Assembly (NCBI GenBank): GCA_003640385.1
Contig: RCAB01000242.1
Span: forward strand, 1,355-65,354
Source: Setaria digitata
Taxonomy: Eukaryota; Nematoda; Chromadorea; Rhabditida; Setariidae
Length of the DNA stretch: 64,000 nt
Direction of reading: 5' to 3'
Part shown: one piece after another, positions 14,225 through 28,175 of the stretch
Position numbering within the stretch: the first letter of the stretch is position 1
Layout: the number at the start of each line of letters is the position of its first letter
Translations under genes and position numbers: made by a program
Notes under the pieces: generated by a model
What the model was told of the DNA's origin: nothing
Databases searched by the model: none
Seen by the model: only the letters and a program-made list of their open reading frames with translations

Positions 14225-15291
14225 TAGGAATAGTCCTCAATTCAACCATGCATTCCATACGATTGCATTAGATGAATGAATGAAATGAATGAATGGATCG
14301 ATGGATAAAAAGGTATGTTGATACCTTTTCCCGATTTTAACGACCATCACCCCATCATCACCACGCCTCCCTAAATTGTCTGTTGATCAACGAATTGATT
14401 AATTTCAATCAATTCATTGATCACTACACGATCATTTCTGATTTTATTGATATATAAATGAAGAATGTCCATATCTTCTTCCTCATTCTTCCTTCATTAT
14501 TGCACTTCAAATATCACATCCTTCTTCTTTTTTTTTTTTATATGTTAAGATAATCTCACATGTCTATCGGAAATCTACCCTGAAGGCTTTTACTTACACT
14601 TACCTGTGTGTGATATTATATCCAAACAAGGAATGTTACATTCAAGTGTAAAAATTTAAAAAAAAAAAAAAAAAAAAAACAAGAAAGCAACTATCGGTCT
14701 TATGTTTATTGAAGATGCAAGAAGTTCCCGTATACAATTTCTTTCTTTTTATGATTTTAAATGTTCATATAATCAAAGATCACAATTTCATGGCCACATT
14801 ATTTCACTAATCATTAAGAAGTATTAACAAATAACAGTTACAATACTAAACCCATTTATGTGTGTGTGTTATAGGTCTGCTAGTTGTATATGATTTAAAT
14901 TCTTTGAAAATACGCGATTTCAAATCATCTATTCCACCTTGGGTTTACTGATCTTCGAAATTTTAGATACGAAATTTCTTCATGCAATTTTAAATAGGTC
15001 ATATGATCAAAGATTCAGAAACAGTTAAATGAACCACTAACGTGAATTCGGCACTTCATAGGTACGGAGAATAATTCACTGAACTATTAAAGAACTACTA
15101 ATGAGTCCTTAATCCTATAGCAAATACAAAATTATCTCTTTTAATAAGATATTAGATGGTAAAATATAATCTTACCAAAATATACAATTTGACTAGGCCT
15201 TCTTTCAAGTATTATCAGCTACAAGTATACTTCACCACTAAATTTATAAAACAGGAAACATGAATCGAACAATTTGTAGTAATTCAAAGAA

Positions 15292-15297
15292 TTTATT
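15292..15297 (-). terminator. Probable poly(A) signal of metaxin gene
   Basis: TTTATT on the plus strand (AATAAA on the minus strand) lies 69 nt beyond the metaxin stop. Chance matches are common in this AT-rich sequence. Confidence 0.45.
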
Positions 15298-15365
15298 ACT
15301 GACCGACTGCAGGACAGAATGTTTCGAAACAAAAGTCAAAACAAAAAACGGATGCAGTCAGAATT

Positions 15366-17708
15366 TCAAAGCATTTCGACTTTCGGTTCCTCCTCTATCA
15401 CATCAAAAGATATTAAACCGCAGTGTACAGCAAATAATGCTGACAATGTTAGTGCACCTACAGCGAAGAAAATCGTATCAGCCATTGAACTCTGAAAACT
15501 TTTTCATACAGACTTCTTTTATTGCTTAATGTGCTTTAACACTTGATGAAAGATAGATAAATGGCTCTTAGTTCAACGGAATTTGAAAAAAACTGATCGC
15601 TACTGTTATCTGCGGTTACCGAAACTCCTCAAGTCTCACTGACAAAATACTTAGGAACGACAACATCCGACATACTTTTGTAAAAAAAAAAAGTCATAAA
15701 ACAGGCTTAGATACCACCTACTAGTCATTTCATGCAATTTATCAAGAAGCCTTCAGTAAAACCATTATAAATTCTTTTCCTGCATTTTCAATTTTCTGCA
15801 GACTTACCGATGATTGTTCTTCCATCGCTGTAGTCCGCCGTAAATTCTTTTGTTCCGCTTCCTTTTGTGCGCGACGCCGCCGACTGTTCCAATCATCCTG
15901 AAGGTCAACCTTTCATAATAAGCGTGATTATAGACATGAAACTCCGCATGGGAAAAATTTCATGTACCAAATGATAACCTTCACAGCCTCTTGTTGCCTT
16001 AATTGAGTTTCACTGAGTGGCAAATATATGCTTATCACAGATTCGACAAATCGCACAAGATTTGGATAGCACATTATGTGTCGCTGCAATCGATCCGATG
16101 GAAGCGGTAACATTAGAATCGGAGCCAAATAACCGAAAATTAAGGCATCGATGGAACTTGGTCTGAAAACAACAGGGAATCCGTAATGACATTAAATAAA
16201 ACATCTAGGTTCAGAAAAAAAATCAAATATGTGAAGGAATAATTTTCCCTTAATTCTAATCCTGAAAATATTTGAATAATTCTGAATAATAATTACACGC
16301 GAAATGAATGAGTCTAACTTATCTTACTGAGAATGGCATATATACGTACTTATTGCCATTGAAGTACTTTTTATCCCCAAGTTTGGCTGACAAAAGGTTG
16401 ACCGCGTTCAAGGCATCATGAATAATTTGTGTTTCACTACGGCCACAAGCTGAAACGTAGGTCTGAGCTCGTCGACGACGCTTCTCTAAGTAGTATAAAT
16501 TATAACCAAATGGCAGTTGTTTCGAATACCAGTGTTGTATTATCGCCGAATAATTATAAGGATCAAGCCACAGGAATTGCAACTGAAATGCCAAGTTTGA
16601 ATTGTATGGAAAAAGAGACCCAAATGTTCCCTCTGAAATTTACTGCCCACATCGAAAGCAAATTTCTCGAGACAAAAACTTTTGAAAAACTAATCTAATT
16701 CAACTGAACGTAATGAATAATATAACTGTGAAAAATATAATAGGAAAAATATGAAAACGTAAGTGTTCAAACCTCAGCAGGGTAGAAATTTCGCTGCATC
16801 AAACTTGAATATGCCTCAAATTCGCACTTTTCTCCAGTTCCTAACTCACGATCCAGTACAACTTCCTTGAATAATAATAATTAACTGTTGCAAAAATATA
16901 ATTTCTTACTAATTCCCTCTTAAATTGACGGGTAAAATCTTCCTCAACACTTCAACTTTACTTTTTTTTGTGCTATAGCATAAAAAAATTTTACAATCGA
17001 ATTTTTCATGCCCTTCACCTCAGTGGTGAATACTGGCACTGACTACGCTGAAATGCGTAAGCAGAATCAGAAAGCGGTAGAACGAAAATAAAATTTGGCA
17101 CCTCAAATTTCTCAATGGAGCTAGTAATTATTAGAAATCAATTGCACATTTTTAGAATTGCAGGACAACTTAGCACTGAAAATGTTACTGTTCGCTTTAC
17201 CTGTCCACTTTTTCGCAATAAATCAGCAAACTTATCGAAGTCGTAAATTTTCTCGGATGGATTATTTGGATCAACAAATACCGGATATTCACCTGAAACG
17301 GTGTTCAACTGATGGCTAGCAAACTTTAAATATAATTGAAACTTCTTCTGAAAAAAACATTAATCCAACAAAATTTAACCTACCAGTTTGACTTTTCCAT
17401 GGTGACCAGGAAGGAACAACGGACACTGGTGCTGCACAAAATTTTGCACATGCCTATTAAAAATTTTTCTTTTTAAATAGTAATATCTAAAAGTCTGAAA
17501 AGTGTCAAATTTCGAGAAAAGAAAAGAGAAAAGTTTCAATCTTGATTTTCTTGTTTCGGTTTTCCATTCAAACTTGGATGAAGAAATTAAATTTCAACTC
17601 AGAATAGACAACTTCTTGACGAATATATAATTGCATTACCATGAATTGAAGGCAACGCGAATCTACCGAAGGTAATCCAAAATCAGATGGCCATATGTAT
17701 AATTCCAT
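15366..17708 (-). CDS. mtx-1: Metaxin-1, mitochondrial outer-membrane import factor
   Basis: Eight exons: 17640-17708, 17384-17453, 17201-17292, 16773-16865, 16350-16582, 15979-16162, 15808-15897, 15366-15491; 957 nt, 318 residues, close to the usual length of metaxin-1. Metaxins sit on the mitochondrial outer membrane with the SAM beta-barrel assembly machinery and help load mitochondria for transport. The N-terminus begins [20 protein letters not shown], the metaxin thioredoxin-like fold. Exon 4 carries CEFEAYSSL, and exon 6 the GST-C-like [20 protein letters not shown] followed by PNLVRFVE. Residues about 282-303 form a C-terminal membrane anchor, which favours metaxin-1 over metaxin-2. 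A TTTTCTTTTCAG acceptor (AG at 17773-17774) about 65 nt upstream suggests trans-splicing onto a GA-rich 5' UTR. It is divergent to the FCP1 gene. Confidence 0.93.
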
Positions 17709-19592
17709 GTCTCTCCCTTCCTCTCTCTCTATCTCTCTCTCTATTGAATTATTAAATTTTAGATGAAACGATCTGAAAAGAAAAAAAATGACAACATTCA
17801 GTGCCTACAACTAGTTACTGCTTTCTTCATCGTTAGAGTCAATTTTTGATTTAATTTCATTTTTTTTCTCACTGTAAATATGCTTGAATCTCTTGAGGAA
17901 TTTAAATTTATTGANAATTTCATTTTTTTCTCACTGTAAATATGCTTGAATCTCTTGAGGAATTTAAATTTATTGATGATTTGAATCTAAATTTCAGAAA
18001 TTTGATACATTAATTCTAGCACTTACATTTCTATCTTTTTTTTTTTGAAAAAAATTTCCTCTAAAGATCAGATCAATCAATTTTGGAGCAGTAAAGATGA
18101 TAAGATAATGACGTATAAATAAGGAACAACAGCACTGATAAGATCAATAGAGATTGGCTGTTATTTGAAACTGAGATATGGGAAATAAATAAATCAAAAT
18201 TTCTGTTAATAACAGAATGCGAGGCATATATGTATTGGAGAGAAGAATGTAATTGGTTGGAAGAGATATTGTAAGGGATCGAGAGAAGGAAAGAAACATC
18301 ACATGTAGGCCTAGTTTCGAGGATGTAAATGACGGTAGCCCTCGGGATTCACTGGGGATGAACCAGTAGAGCCCAGCCCTTGTAGCCTGAAAATCGTCTC
18401 CAAATATCCCGAGACTTTCCGCCTAACACCCGATGGTTCTCGATGAGACGGACGATGTCCGAGTTGCGAACGGTTTTGAGTTGTGGTTCGTTTGGCGTTT
18501 TTTGTTTCTCGTATAATTGAGACTTTTCTCCGAAGGAATTTTTCTTCACATGGATATTCCGTGAACTTTCAGGGGTTAGAAATGGAATACGTTGAGAACG
18601 TCATTTTGATTACGTGAAAACGTATACCTGACAATTCTTCAGTCGTTTCATATAGTCGAAATGTTACAGTGTTAAGATAGCATCTTAGTAATAAAAATAT
18701 ACTCAATGCTGCTACGAATGTGATGTATGGAGGAAGAACGTATACATATAACTTGATTAATGATAAAAGATTATGAATTGTTACGAAAATTTATCTGACT
18801 GGGTTAAAAGTGTAAGCGATTTCGACGAATAGGTCAAATTATCGAGATCTTGATTTGGACATAATTGGTATTTCACGATTGTTATTCCTTCCCGCTTCTC
18901 CTCTTTTAATCGGATCAAATTATCGACTTGGCAGATAAATATTTTCTGATTTATTGTGAAATATTTTTCCTTTTAGATTAGTGTTAGTTGTTCGGTTAAT
19001 CTTTCACTGATATGATAATTTATAGGATTTTCGGAAATTTGAGTTTAATATCGGAATGGTATCTGTGTATTGTGCTGAAATCAGTACCATAGATTATATG
19101 TTTTTTTTTTTTTTTTTTTTTTTTCTAAAGATGGTATTTGAATTGGCTCGAGAGTTTTTACTTTTTCTCATCAAAAAATAATGAGCTCATAAGGAAATGT
19201 ATCATTTTACCTGATCACTTTGTAATCATTACTGTTCTTTTTTTTTCGAATCATTTATATAAGATTCTCATAATGTTGGTGGTAAGTTCTGCATTGTCTA
19301 TAGTGTCTTGATTATCTACTGACTTATTATCAGTAAGTTATTCGTAGATTTCATGTTTTGACGACAGGTTTTTTTTTTTTCTGTTTTATCTATTAGAAGA
19401 ATTATTCTACTTATTTATCTGCTCACCCTTTATTCCAGGTTTTATCTGTGAATGCATGACTTGTTATAATCACAGGTAATGAGGCCAATTACATTCACAC
19501 ATAAATACTTAATGTACTGCGTACAGAACGAAGGTCAAAAAATCCATTATATAAAGAAAACATATATAACAATATTTTCAGTTTTTGGAGGT
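17709..19592. other. Divergent intergenic region, metaxin / FCP1
   Basis: About 1.9 kb holding the promoters of both head-to-head genes. It contains a CT-rich tract (17715-17744), the assembly join at 17915, and a GC-richer block at 18300-18560. That block has an uninterrupted minus-strand frame (18349-18549) with no ATG at its head and no clear homology. Nothing else is recognisable. Confidence 0.6.
17853..17976. repeat. Duplicated segment around single N (17915), probable assembly artefact
   Basis: Positions 17853-17914 and 17916-17976 are the same sequence apart from one T in a homopolymer, separated by one N. Confidence 0.85.
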
Positions 19593-22500
19593 ATGGAAAG
19601 TAAAACGGATATATTATTTGAAGATGAAGAAGGCGAATTGATCAACTGGAAAGTTACTGATGGTGCTTACGTATCTGCCGATGCTGTGCTTCTCATTTAT
19701 ACTACTAAAAGTGGTGAGAAAAAATCATTGAGAACCTCTGTGGCTGGTGTTGTTACTATTGATAGTACCGTTAAAAAAGGAAAAGTGAGTATTTTTGGTG
19801 TTTACTTAGAAACTTTTCATTTGTTAGCTGTTCATTAAGCTTGCTTCGTTGGTTAGAGAATGAAAGTAATCCGTGTTTAATATGATGACCATGAACGACT
19901 TGTCACTTGGATGAACAGTCTTTGAAATAAACTCAATTAGGGAAATATTGGAATTTTCATTGATAATATTATTTGAAAACAAATATTAGAACTTGCGCTT
20001 AAGTTGGTATCTCAGTTTTTAATTTATTTCTTTCTTTTGCTGCTCTCTAGCTGTTAGAGCATTTAACGCTACATCAATTCATAAAAGAATTCAAGCCGAG
20101 AAGCAGCTTATATTTCATTTCTTTAACGAGATCTTGAATATTTGGTAGAGAAATGAATGTAATTCTTATAAATAAACTGCGTTGTACTAGATTTCTAGAT
20201 ATTTGTCAGCCAAAATGGTAAAAGTTTTTATATTCGGAAATTTCTCTTTTTTACAGAAACTAAAAATGGGCATGATTGTTGCGAATATACAAGCTTGTGC
20301 TCATGCCATTGTTATCAAGGAAATGTGTGCATCATGTGGCAAGGACTTAAGAAGGTTTGTTCTACTTTATTCTACTTACCAGCTTTTCATGCATTTTTAA
20401 AAAGTCCATTGATTTAGCCTTTTTTTAATAAGGTAACATATTATTCTTAGCAACGTTTCACATTATATGATCTAAATNGTTCTACTTTATTCTACTTACC
20501 AGCTTTTCATGCATTTTTAATAAGTCCATTGATTTAGCCTTTGTTTAATAAGGTAACATATTATTCTTAGCAACGTTTCACATTATATGATCTAAATCTT
20601 TGGATTTAGAGAGGGATTTTGCAGTAAGCCAGGTACTTCTGGAGATGCGGCAGAAATCAGTACTGCGAACGTGTCAATGATACATCATGTTCCTGAACTA
20701 ATCGTTTCTGATGAGGTTTATTCTAAATATTTTAATTGCGCTAGCGTTATCAAAAAGCAAGCAATTTTCTTACGCTAAAATTTCCTAATCCTTGCATGGA
20801 TGTACTCAATCATAATTTTAGCTGGCTCGGAAAATAGGGAGTCGCGATCGTGAATTGCTTTTAAAAGCACGCAAATTGGTATTGCTGGTTGATTTAGATC
20901 AAACACTGATACATACGACTAATCACAGTTTTAAAGTGGACAAAGATACGGTAATTAATTTGCAATTAACTTTGATTTTAAAAATGTGGTTTTGGTAACT
21001 TTTAATTTTAATTTATATCTGATTTTACGTCTGACTACACGAAGGCTATATTTCTGTTTGGTTATTAATTTATTTTTTGTTAGTTTCCTGATGAATTAGT
21101 AGGAAGCAGATTTTATTTGATTCCAGTTAATCGTGATTAAATTAATATTTAAGTGCTGGTATTCGACCGAGAATCCATTTTACGTCTATTAGCGAGTACT
21201 TATTATTGGTTTTTCAGGATGTTCTCCATTATAAACTGAAAGGAACCGATTTCTATACTAAAATTCGTCCTTATGCTCACGAGTTTTTACGGCGCATGGC
21301 TGAGCTTTATGAAATGCATATAATAAGTTATGGAGAAAGGCAATACGCACATCGTATTGCTGAATTTTTAGACCCTGATAAGATATATTTTGGCCATAGT
21401 TAGTTATTTCTATATTTATTATTTTGTATAACAAAATTATTCTCGAAAGAATTATGGGTTTATTTGACAGTTTCCAAAGTTCATTTTTAGTGATGTATGT
21501 TCATTATAATAAGTAAAAGAAATAATCTTCTAGCATCAAAAATTTGCCTTTTGTTCTGTTTTTAAGTCAGACGTTGTCCCTTCAAATGCATTATTTTGTG
21601 TTCAGCGCTTATTATCATTTGTTTGCTTATGCTCTTAGATCCTATTAATACACAACTTTTAGCTAGAATTTCTGAATGATGGAGTCGGTATTGCAGGAAC
21701 TTTATACATTAAATTAAATAATGAGAAATGTTGGTGTAAAATATTATTTAAGGAATCTTATCGCGCGATGAATTGTTTTGTGCGATGTATAAAACGAGGA
21801 ATATGCACGCACTTTTTCCATGTGGTGATCATATGATTGTAATGATCGATGATAGGCCTGATGTATGGCAATATTCAGATGCTCTTATTCAGGTGACTGG
21901 AAAGTAACACACTTCATCATTTTACAATCAAGTAACCAGTAATCATATTTCATCTTAGTATTGATGTTTTAGGTGAAACCATATCGATTTTTCAAAGAAA
22001 TTGGTGACATCAATGCCCCGCGGTATGAGAGAGGTGAATCAAGTCTTCCTGGCAGTTACGCAGAACAAGATATGGAATCGGAAGACGATGAAACATTGGA
22101 ATACGTTGCAGTTGTTCTTACCAAAGTACACAGTGCTTTTTATGAACTCTTTGATGATGCAGAAGTAAACCGTTTTCCGGTAGGTTCAAGAAATTTCTAT
22201 ATTTGTTTCAGAGCAAAATATTTAAAAATGTGCTCATATTTTAAAGTTCCTTTTTTCTTTTCCTTTTCTTCTTTTTTCTTTTTTTTTTCTTCAGTAATAA
22301 CATACTTCATCATTATGCAACATGAAACTATTTTAAAAAATGCAGTTTAAACTCTTAGGACCTAATTATTTTTTTATTTTTTCTTCTTAATTCTGAGATA
22401 GATCAATAGCTATTTATGTCACTGAATACGGTAGGAAAATGAAAGCAGTATAAGTGTTGGATTGACTTACTTATAGTGAATTGCTTGAGAATTGTTTAGC

Positions 22501-23876
22501 TCAATAACTTTTGCAAATTTTAGTGCCAAAAAAAAAAGATTTCGTGAATGTTTTCTTAGATATTTGTGGTTGAAATTTGAAATTTGAGGACTTGAAAGGA
22601 ATAATATCATATCTTCGAAAACAAGTACTGCGTGACTGTTCGATAGTACTTAGTGGTATTGTGCCGGTTGGTTTTGATGTTAAAAAAACAGAAGCCTACC
22701 GATTATGTGTTCAGTTTGGTGCAGTTGTTACGGATAATGTGAATGATTCCACAACCCATGTCATTGCTGCGCGATGGGGCACAACGTTAGTGCAGCTATT
22801 TATCATTCTTTCGAAAAGATAACTATATTTCTGTATATTTCTATTTTTCTATATGTATATAACCACTTATCATTTTAATGAATCCTGAAGTTATTCAAGT
22901 CCGATTAATCAAGGAAAGAATTAACCTACCAATACTTATATTTATAGGAATTTTTGAATTTTAATATCCCGCACCTCGAAATGCATGGGATTTTTTAAAT
23001 ATAGCAATATTTTTGACAGTCATATATAAATTTCTTTATCCTTTTAGGAAAGTTTGTGAAGCACAGAAATTACCCAATATATATATAGTGAATCCTAAAT
23101 GGTTATTTACGTGTGTCGAAAGATGGGAAAGGGTATTGGTTTTCCATATATGCAAATTTTTAAAAAATTCTATTACTATACCAATAAGCATTCAGTAAAA
23201 TATTCCATTTGTTGGAGCGGTAGTTCGGTACACACTACAGTTATGGTGAAACTCATTATTATAATGAAAACGGCTGTTTTTCTTATCAGTTACCATTATT
23301 TAATTATTTAAGTCTCCACTTATTTATATTATTTGAATTATTATTTCTGTATTTTTAGGCGGATGAAAAAGAATTCGAGCTGTTAAAGGATGAAGGACGA
23401 AGTACAGAAAAACCTCAAGGTAGTACGATCATTGTTGATGAATTTTCAAGGCTGCCTACTCTTGGCAAGGAGGCTTTGTCGCTTATGACCGGTGAGGTGC
23501 GTTTCCCAGGTGACATGGTTTTACCAGTTAAAAACTTGATGTCGTCTTTATTTATGCTTGGTTTTTGCTGTCAGCGTCATGCTGAGTATTTTGTCTGATA
23601 TTTCAGGTTGACGAAGCATTATCGGAGGATGTATCGGACAATGATGAAGAGAATGCAGAAGAAAAGCCAGTTAAAAGTTTATCTGCAAAAGAAATTGGAG
23701 CTGTAAAGCGGAGATCTGAGGGGAATGATGAGGAGGAAACTGCTTCATCCACTAAGAAACAGGTTTTGGAAAAAGAAGAAGGAAATGAGTCCGAAAATTC
23801 ATCATTTTCCGCTGAGTCAGAATCAGATGATGACGATATGGCAGCTGATGTTGAACGGCAGTTTTTCGCAATGTAA
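19593..23876 (+). CDS. fcp-1: FCP1, RNA polymerase II CTD phosphatase
   Basis: Eleven exons: 19593-19784, 20257-20354, 20610-20715, 20822-20950, 21218-21398, 21753-21892, 21973-22179, 22589-22785, 23048-23132, 23359-23496, 23607-23876; 1743 nt, 580 residues. FCP1 dephosphorylates the polymerase II CTD so that the enzyme can be recycled. A biotinyl/lipoyl-like N-terminal segment precedes the FCPH catalytic domain with the DLDQTLIHTT signature (DxDxT, residues about 156-165). The second part holds FPCGDHMIVMIDDRPDVW. A BRCT domain spans residues about 355-445 (FGAVVTDNV..STTHVIAAR..NPKWLFTCVERW), and an acidic C-terminal tail follows. I chose the ATG 11 nt after a TTTTCAG acceptor (AG 19580-19581) as a trans-spliced start; an upstream in-frame ATG at 19479 would add 38 residues. 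An AATAAA lies at 24028. Confidence 0.95.
20359..20597. repeat. Duplicated segment around single N (20478), probable assembly artefact
   Basis: Positions 20359-20477 and 20479-20597 match almost exactly (119 bp each) across one N, inside intron 2 of the FCP1 gene. The true intron is probably about 120 bp shorter than shown. Confidence 0.88.
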
Positions 23877-26800
23877 CTGTGCTGTTCTTTTTGTCATTGT
23901 TTTAGGTCTTCCATTTATCCATTTATGCATTTCGGAAATTTCTTTTCCAATAAACTACCTCAGGAATTACCTATTCATTGTTATCACATTCTAACAGTAG
24001 TTTTCTAATGCATATATTCTTTTATGAAATAAAATTCCACTTTTCTTTCTTACTTTTTTAAGCATATTTGAATTGATAATCTTTGGTTAAAAAATTTTTC
24101 AGAAACTATTTGACTTAAAAGGAATTATGCTTTCATCTAAGCAGAAAGATATTGCAACAAAAATTATTGAAATTTTTGGTGTTTTAGATCTTCATTGAAG
24201 ACATGCCTTTTTATTGCCAAGCATCTTTGTGTAACATTCTCTTGTACTTAATGATATCATAATTAGATTTCATTTTCTAATGCCCCTCTTTTTATCATCG
24301 TTGCTTTTCTGTTTTTCAGGGTTTTCATTATAAGTTTGATATTTATGCGTGAAATTCATTTTAATTCACAGAAGTTAAAGCTTGTACTTCGTAACTGGGT
24401 GGATTTGACCCATTTTTAATTGAAGAGGAAACTGAAGTTACCATGTATTGGTATCAGTGTTCCATTAAATTTAGGTAAATGAGAAACAAAACGAGCAGAA
24501 GCATTAAAAATTTTGATGAACCTGTCTAGTGGCTAATAATTTTCATGTAAATTTTTAACCATAATATATTGTCTTTTTTTTAAAAAAAAAAAAAAAAAAA
24601 AAAAGCATTCCTTTCTAATTTTTGTGATTATTCATTTATTCACTCAACATGGAGCGATTTTTCCCTACGGGTTTTTTGCTGCTATTTGTACATAAGTAAA
24701 GTAATTTGTCTTGCAAAAAAATATTTTACGATGATGAAGGTTTAACCAGTTAATCCTACAAATGTTCATTTTCTTTTTTTATTTTTATTAAATTTTCATA
24801 TGAGTATACATGGTGTTTCTCGGGGTTTAGGTGTCGTTTTACATTTTAGTTCGCTAATGTAATGCGCATCCATAAATGCAAATTTTTCAACTTTTTTTTT
24901 TTTTTTTTTGGACTTGTTTGAAATCCAATCAAAGCGTTAAATAGGTGAATCATTACCGGAAAAAATCTTTATGAATTAGGTAGCTAAAAATGAAAGTATT
25001 TTTTTAGAGGACATGAATTTCTTTCTATTTCTGGAATATTTACTGATTACTATTGAGCGATGAGTAGTATCATTTATTCTATCTTATCATTAATTTTATT
25101 TTTAATTAATATTTTATAGCAAGCGATCATTTATTATTATTACTTTCTTCTTTTACTCCTTTTTAAAATGGTGAGTTAGTTCTTAAATGCCATACGCTCA
25201 GGTTAGAGATTTGTCTGTACTGATTGATCTCAATTCCAGGAAAACTCAACCTTCCTTCATTTATTCTAGTTATAGTGCTTTACATTTATTGTTATTGTAG
25301 AGTGGTTAAATTATGGTAGGCTTAAAATTAGATCAGCTTAGATTCCAGTGCAGCTAACAGAGTTCGATGAAGTTGGTTGATCTGTGTTAATTTTAGAGAT
25401 TTGATCTGATTGTCAAGAATTCAAATGAGTGAATTGCGTAGTTTTTTTTTTTTTGAAAAAACCGTAAAGTATTACAGCTGTCAGGAATTTCGATATCTTT
25501 ATTAATTATTTGACAGAAATGTTACATAAATTAATCAAATCATATTAGATCATTATCTCTGTGCATTGGTACTTATTTAATATTGTTACCCTACTCATTA
25601 TTGCAGTAATTTATTTATCAAATTTCAAATGTATTACTGAAAGTTATCTGTAAGAATTCCAAAAAAAAAAAAAAAAGAGATTCAGTACAGTACCATTAAT
25701 ATGCTAGCGTTGTTAGGTTTTTTTTATGATGCAGCTTTTAGGTGAAGAAAAGAGAAATTTAAATTTTGTGATTATATGATTAGATATTAGTAATGTCATT
25801 TAAATGAAACCTTCCAATTATGTTATCTCTTTGATGAAAGATGAATCTGTTTAACAATGATTGATTACAATTGATGAGAGTGGAAAAGAGATGTAGAAGA
25901 GATTATGTAATATTATCGTTCATATTGTTTATAATTATACAATTTATTTCTTGTTTATATTTATTAGCTTTTACAATTTTTGTGCTTAAATCTAAATTTT
26001 TATTGATATATGATTCAAAAAAAAAAAGAAAAAATTTTTTAATTCCTTATTGTACACATATGTATTAAAAATTTATCACCAATTTGCGTAATTTCTTATT
26101 TTAGAATAAATATATGATGGATTTTTTTTTTTTTTTTTCTCCAAAATATCTCAAAGGATTGTTCTTTTATGCAAAATGATAATTGTTATGAATTATGATC
26201 TTTTGAATAATAATTAGTTTCATAGAATTGTGTATATTTCTTTTCTCCTTTTTTTTTCTTTTTTTTTTTTTACTAGATTTGATTAGAATATCGAATAGGC
26301 TATGTAGTTCATTTGTTGATAAGAATTAAAATTAATTATTTGCAAAAAGTGTTCTACGATAGTTAATCTCTAATAGTTGTTTTTGTTATGAATGCTGAAT
26401 ACAAAGCCTTGATAATAATTGATCAAAGTGATCTTGATCTCATTACAATCAGTTTTATAATATATTCATGGATTTCAAATTAATTGTAATGGTATATATT
26501 TCTAGCAGTTTGATAAAGTGGGCTAAAAATATTTCATTTAAAGATTGCATACAAATATAGATAGATATAGGAAAAGAGATTCTTAAGAAAGGATAAAAAA
26601 TAATGGAAATAAAGAAAAGAAATTAGACTATAGTCTTTTATTTTGTTTTCTCTTTTTTTATTATTATTATTATTATTTTATTTTTTCTATAAGAGATTGC
26701 TAAATTTTGATGTTTAGAATGTATCAAAAAAATTTTTTTTTTTATTTTGTTTTTGTTTTTCAATAAATGAAAAAAATTTTCTGATTCTCTTTTTTAAAAT

Positions 26801-28175
26801 GTATGCAAAAGAAAAAGAAAAAGATGCTTTATCTTAAGCATATATTTTCACAACATATGGATTTTTCTTTCTTTCCTTCTTTTTATTTTTATTTTATTCC
26901 TAAGTGTATGCTATTCCAACATCCTTTTAATGGTTCTTTGCCTACTGTTAATGATGCAGTTCTCATTTGGTATACTAGAAGAAATGAAATGAAATAGGAA
27001 AAAAAAAAAAAAATTGAGATTGGAAAAATGAAATTGGAAAAAAATCTTTTTTTTTTTCGAAATTACTATATTGCTACTATATAATTACTATATTCACATG
27101 AAATATTTAATAAAAATTATTTAATTATTAATACATTTACTATAAGCATTTTTACACATTTTCCCTTTTCTCTCTTTTTTTTTTTTGTTTAATTTATCAA
27201 ATTATGGAATAAATTTTATTCAAAATAATGGAAAATTTAGAAGGACGTAGAAAATGTTATTTACATGAATATTATTTATAAAATCATTTCTTCTTTTTTT
27301 TTTTTTTTCCTCCTCCTCCCCCCTCTCCCCTCTCCCCATTTTATCGTTAAATAACTTTTCATTTTGATAAAATGTTAATCACTTATTATTTTTGGTAGCA
27401 ATTCAAATTAAGGTCTTATTTTTATTATCCCCAAATGTAACAGGCGTAATATTTACTTTTACTTACAGTGGGTTCATTTCTGTACAAGATATTGTGTTTT
27501 TTACTGATATTATTATCATCTTCATAAAGGATTTCAGTATAATTTCAATATTTTCAAGTAAAATGTTTGTTTTTATCATAAAATATATGCGTTTGGCTAG
27601 ATTGGTACTAATTTTACTCGAAATCCTAAAAGAAGAAAAGAAATTAAAGAATTACTACTGCTGTAAGTCATCTAATTTATGTCAATTTTTATTTCCTATT
27701 CGTTTAATATCGTAATCAGTTATTGCCATTTTGTGTATGATTGTGAACATGATCCTTATCGTAGTAGCAACATGAAATATATCGTAAATTGTTGCAATTT
27801 TATATGAAACAATGTAAGTTTGATGTTATGTTTTTTTGTAATAGAACGGTAATTATCATCCCGATATAATTTAATCGGATAAACTCATCTTTAAATTTTA
27901 TAGAATTTTTACAATTTTTTGTTTTTGTGAAATTGCATAGAATGTTGCATGAATTTTTATTTTATTTTTTATTTTCAGGGGAAGATTTTTCGCATCTGAT
28001 TTTTGCATCTCCTTTATCCTTTTTAAATTATCTCTGTAAATTGACTGATAAGAGCAGTTAATGCTATCCTTTCATTTTAAGCGCCTTTCATTTCGTTTGT
28101 TTTTAATATTCCATTATTTTGTGCTATATTCGTTTTTATATTTTGTAGTAATTTACAGGAAAAAAAAAAAGGGTG
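23877..28175. other. Intergenic region, FCP1 to syntaxin
   Basis: A 4.3-kb AT-rich gap between two plus-strand genes, with the FCP1 3' UTR at its left end. Open frames at 25871-26068, 26803-26997 and 27392-27715 are AT-driven, without recognisable domains or splice context. I see no RNA gene. The distance argues against a tight two-gene operon. Confidence 0.6.
24028..24033 (+). terminator. Probable poly(A) signal of FCP1 gene
   Basis: AATAAA 152 nt after the FCP1 stop codon. Confidence 0.5.

Larger units (their letters stand above)
14085..15365. other. Intergenic region between metaxin 3' end and Dispatched-type 5' end
   Basis: About 1.3 kb with no supported gene. It contains a GAT trinucleotide repeat (14197-14224), which may lie in the promoter of the minus-strand Dispatched-type gene. 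A minus-strand AATAAA (complement of 15292-15297) about 69 nt past the metaxin stop is a probable polyadenylation signal. Confidence 0.65.

Noticed and set aside
27392..27715. 107-codon hydrophobic open frame
   Set aside because: AT-rich sequence readily yields Ile/Phe/Leu-rich frames; no domain, splice sites or trans-splice context.
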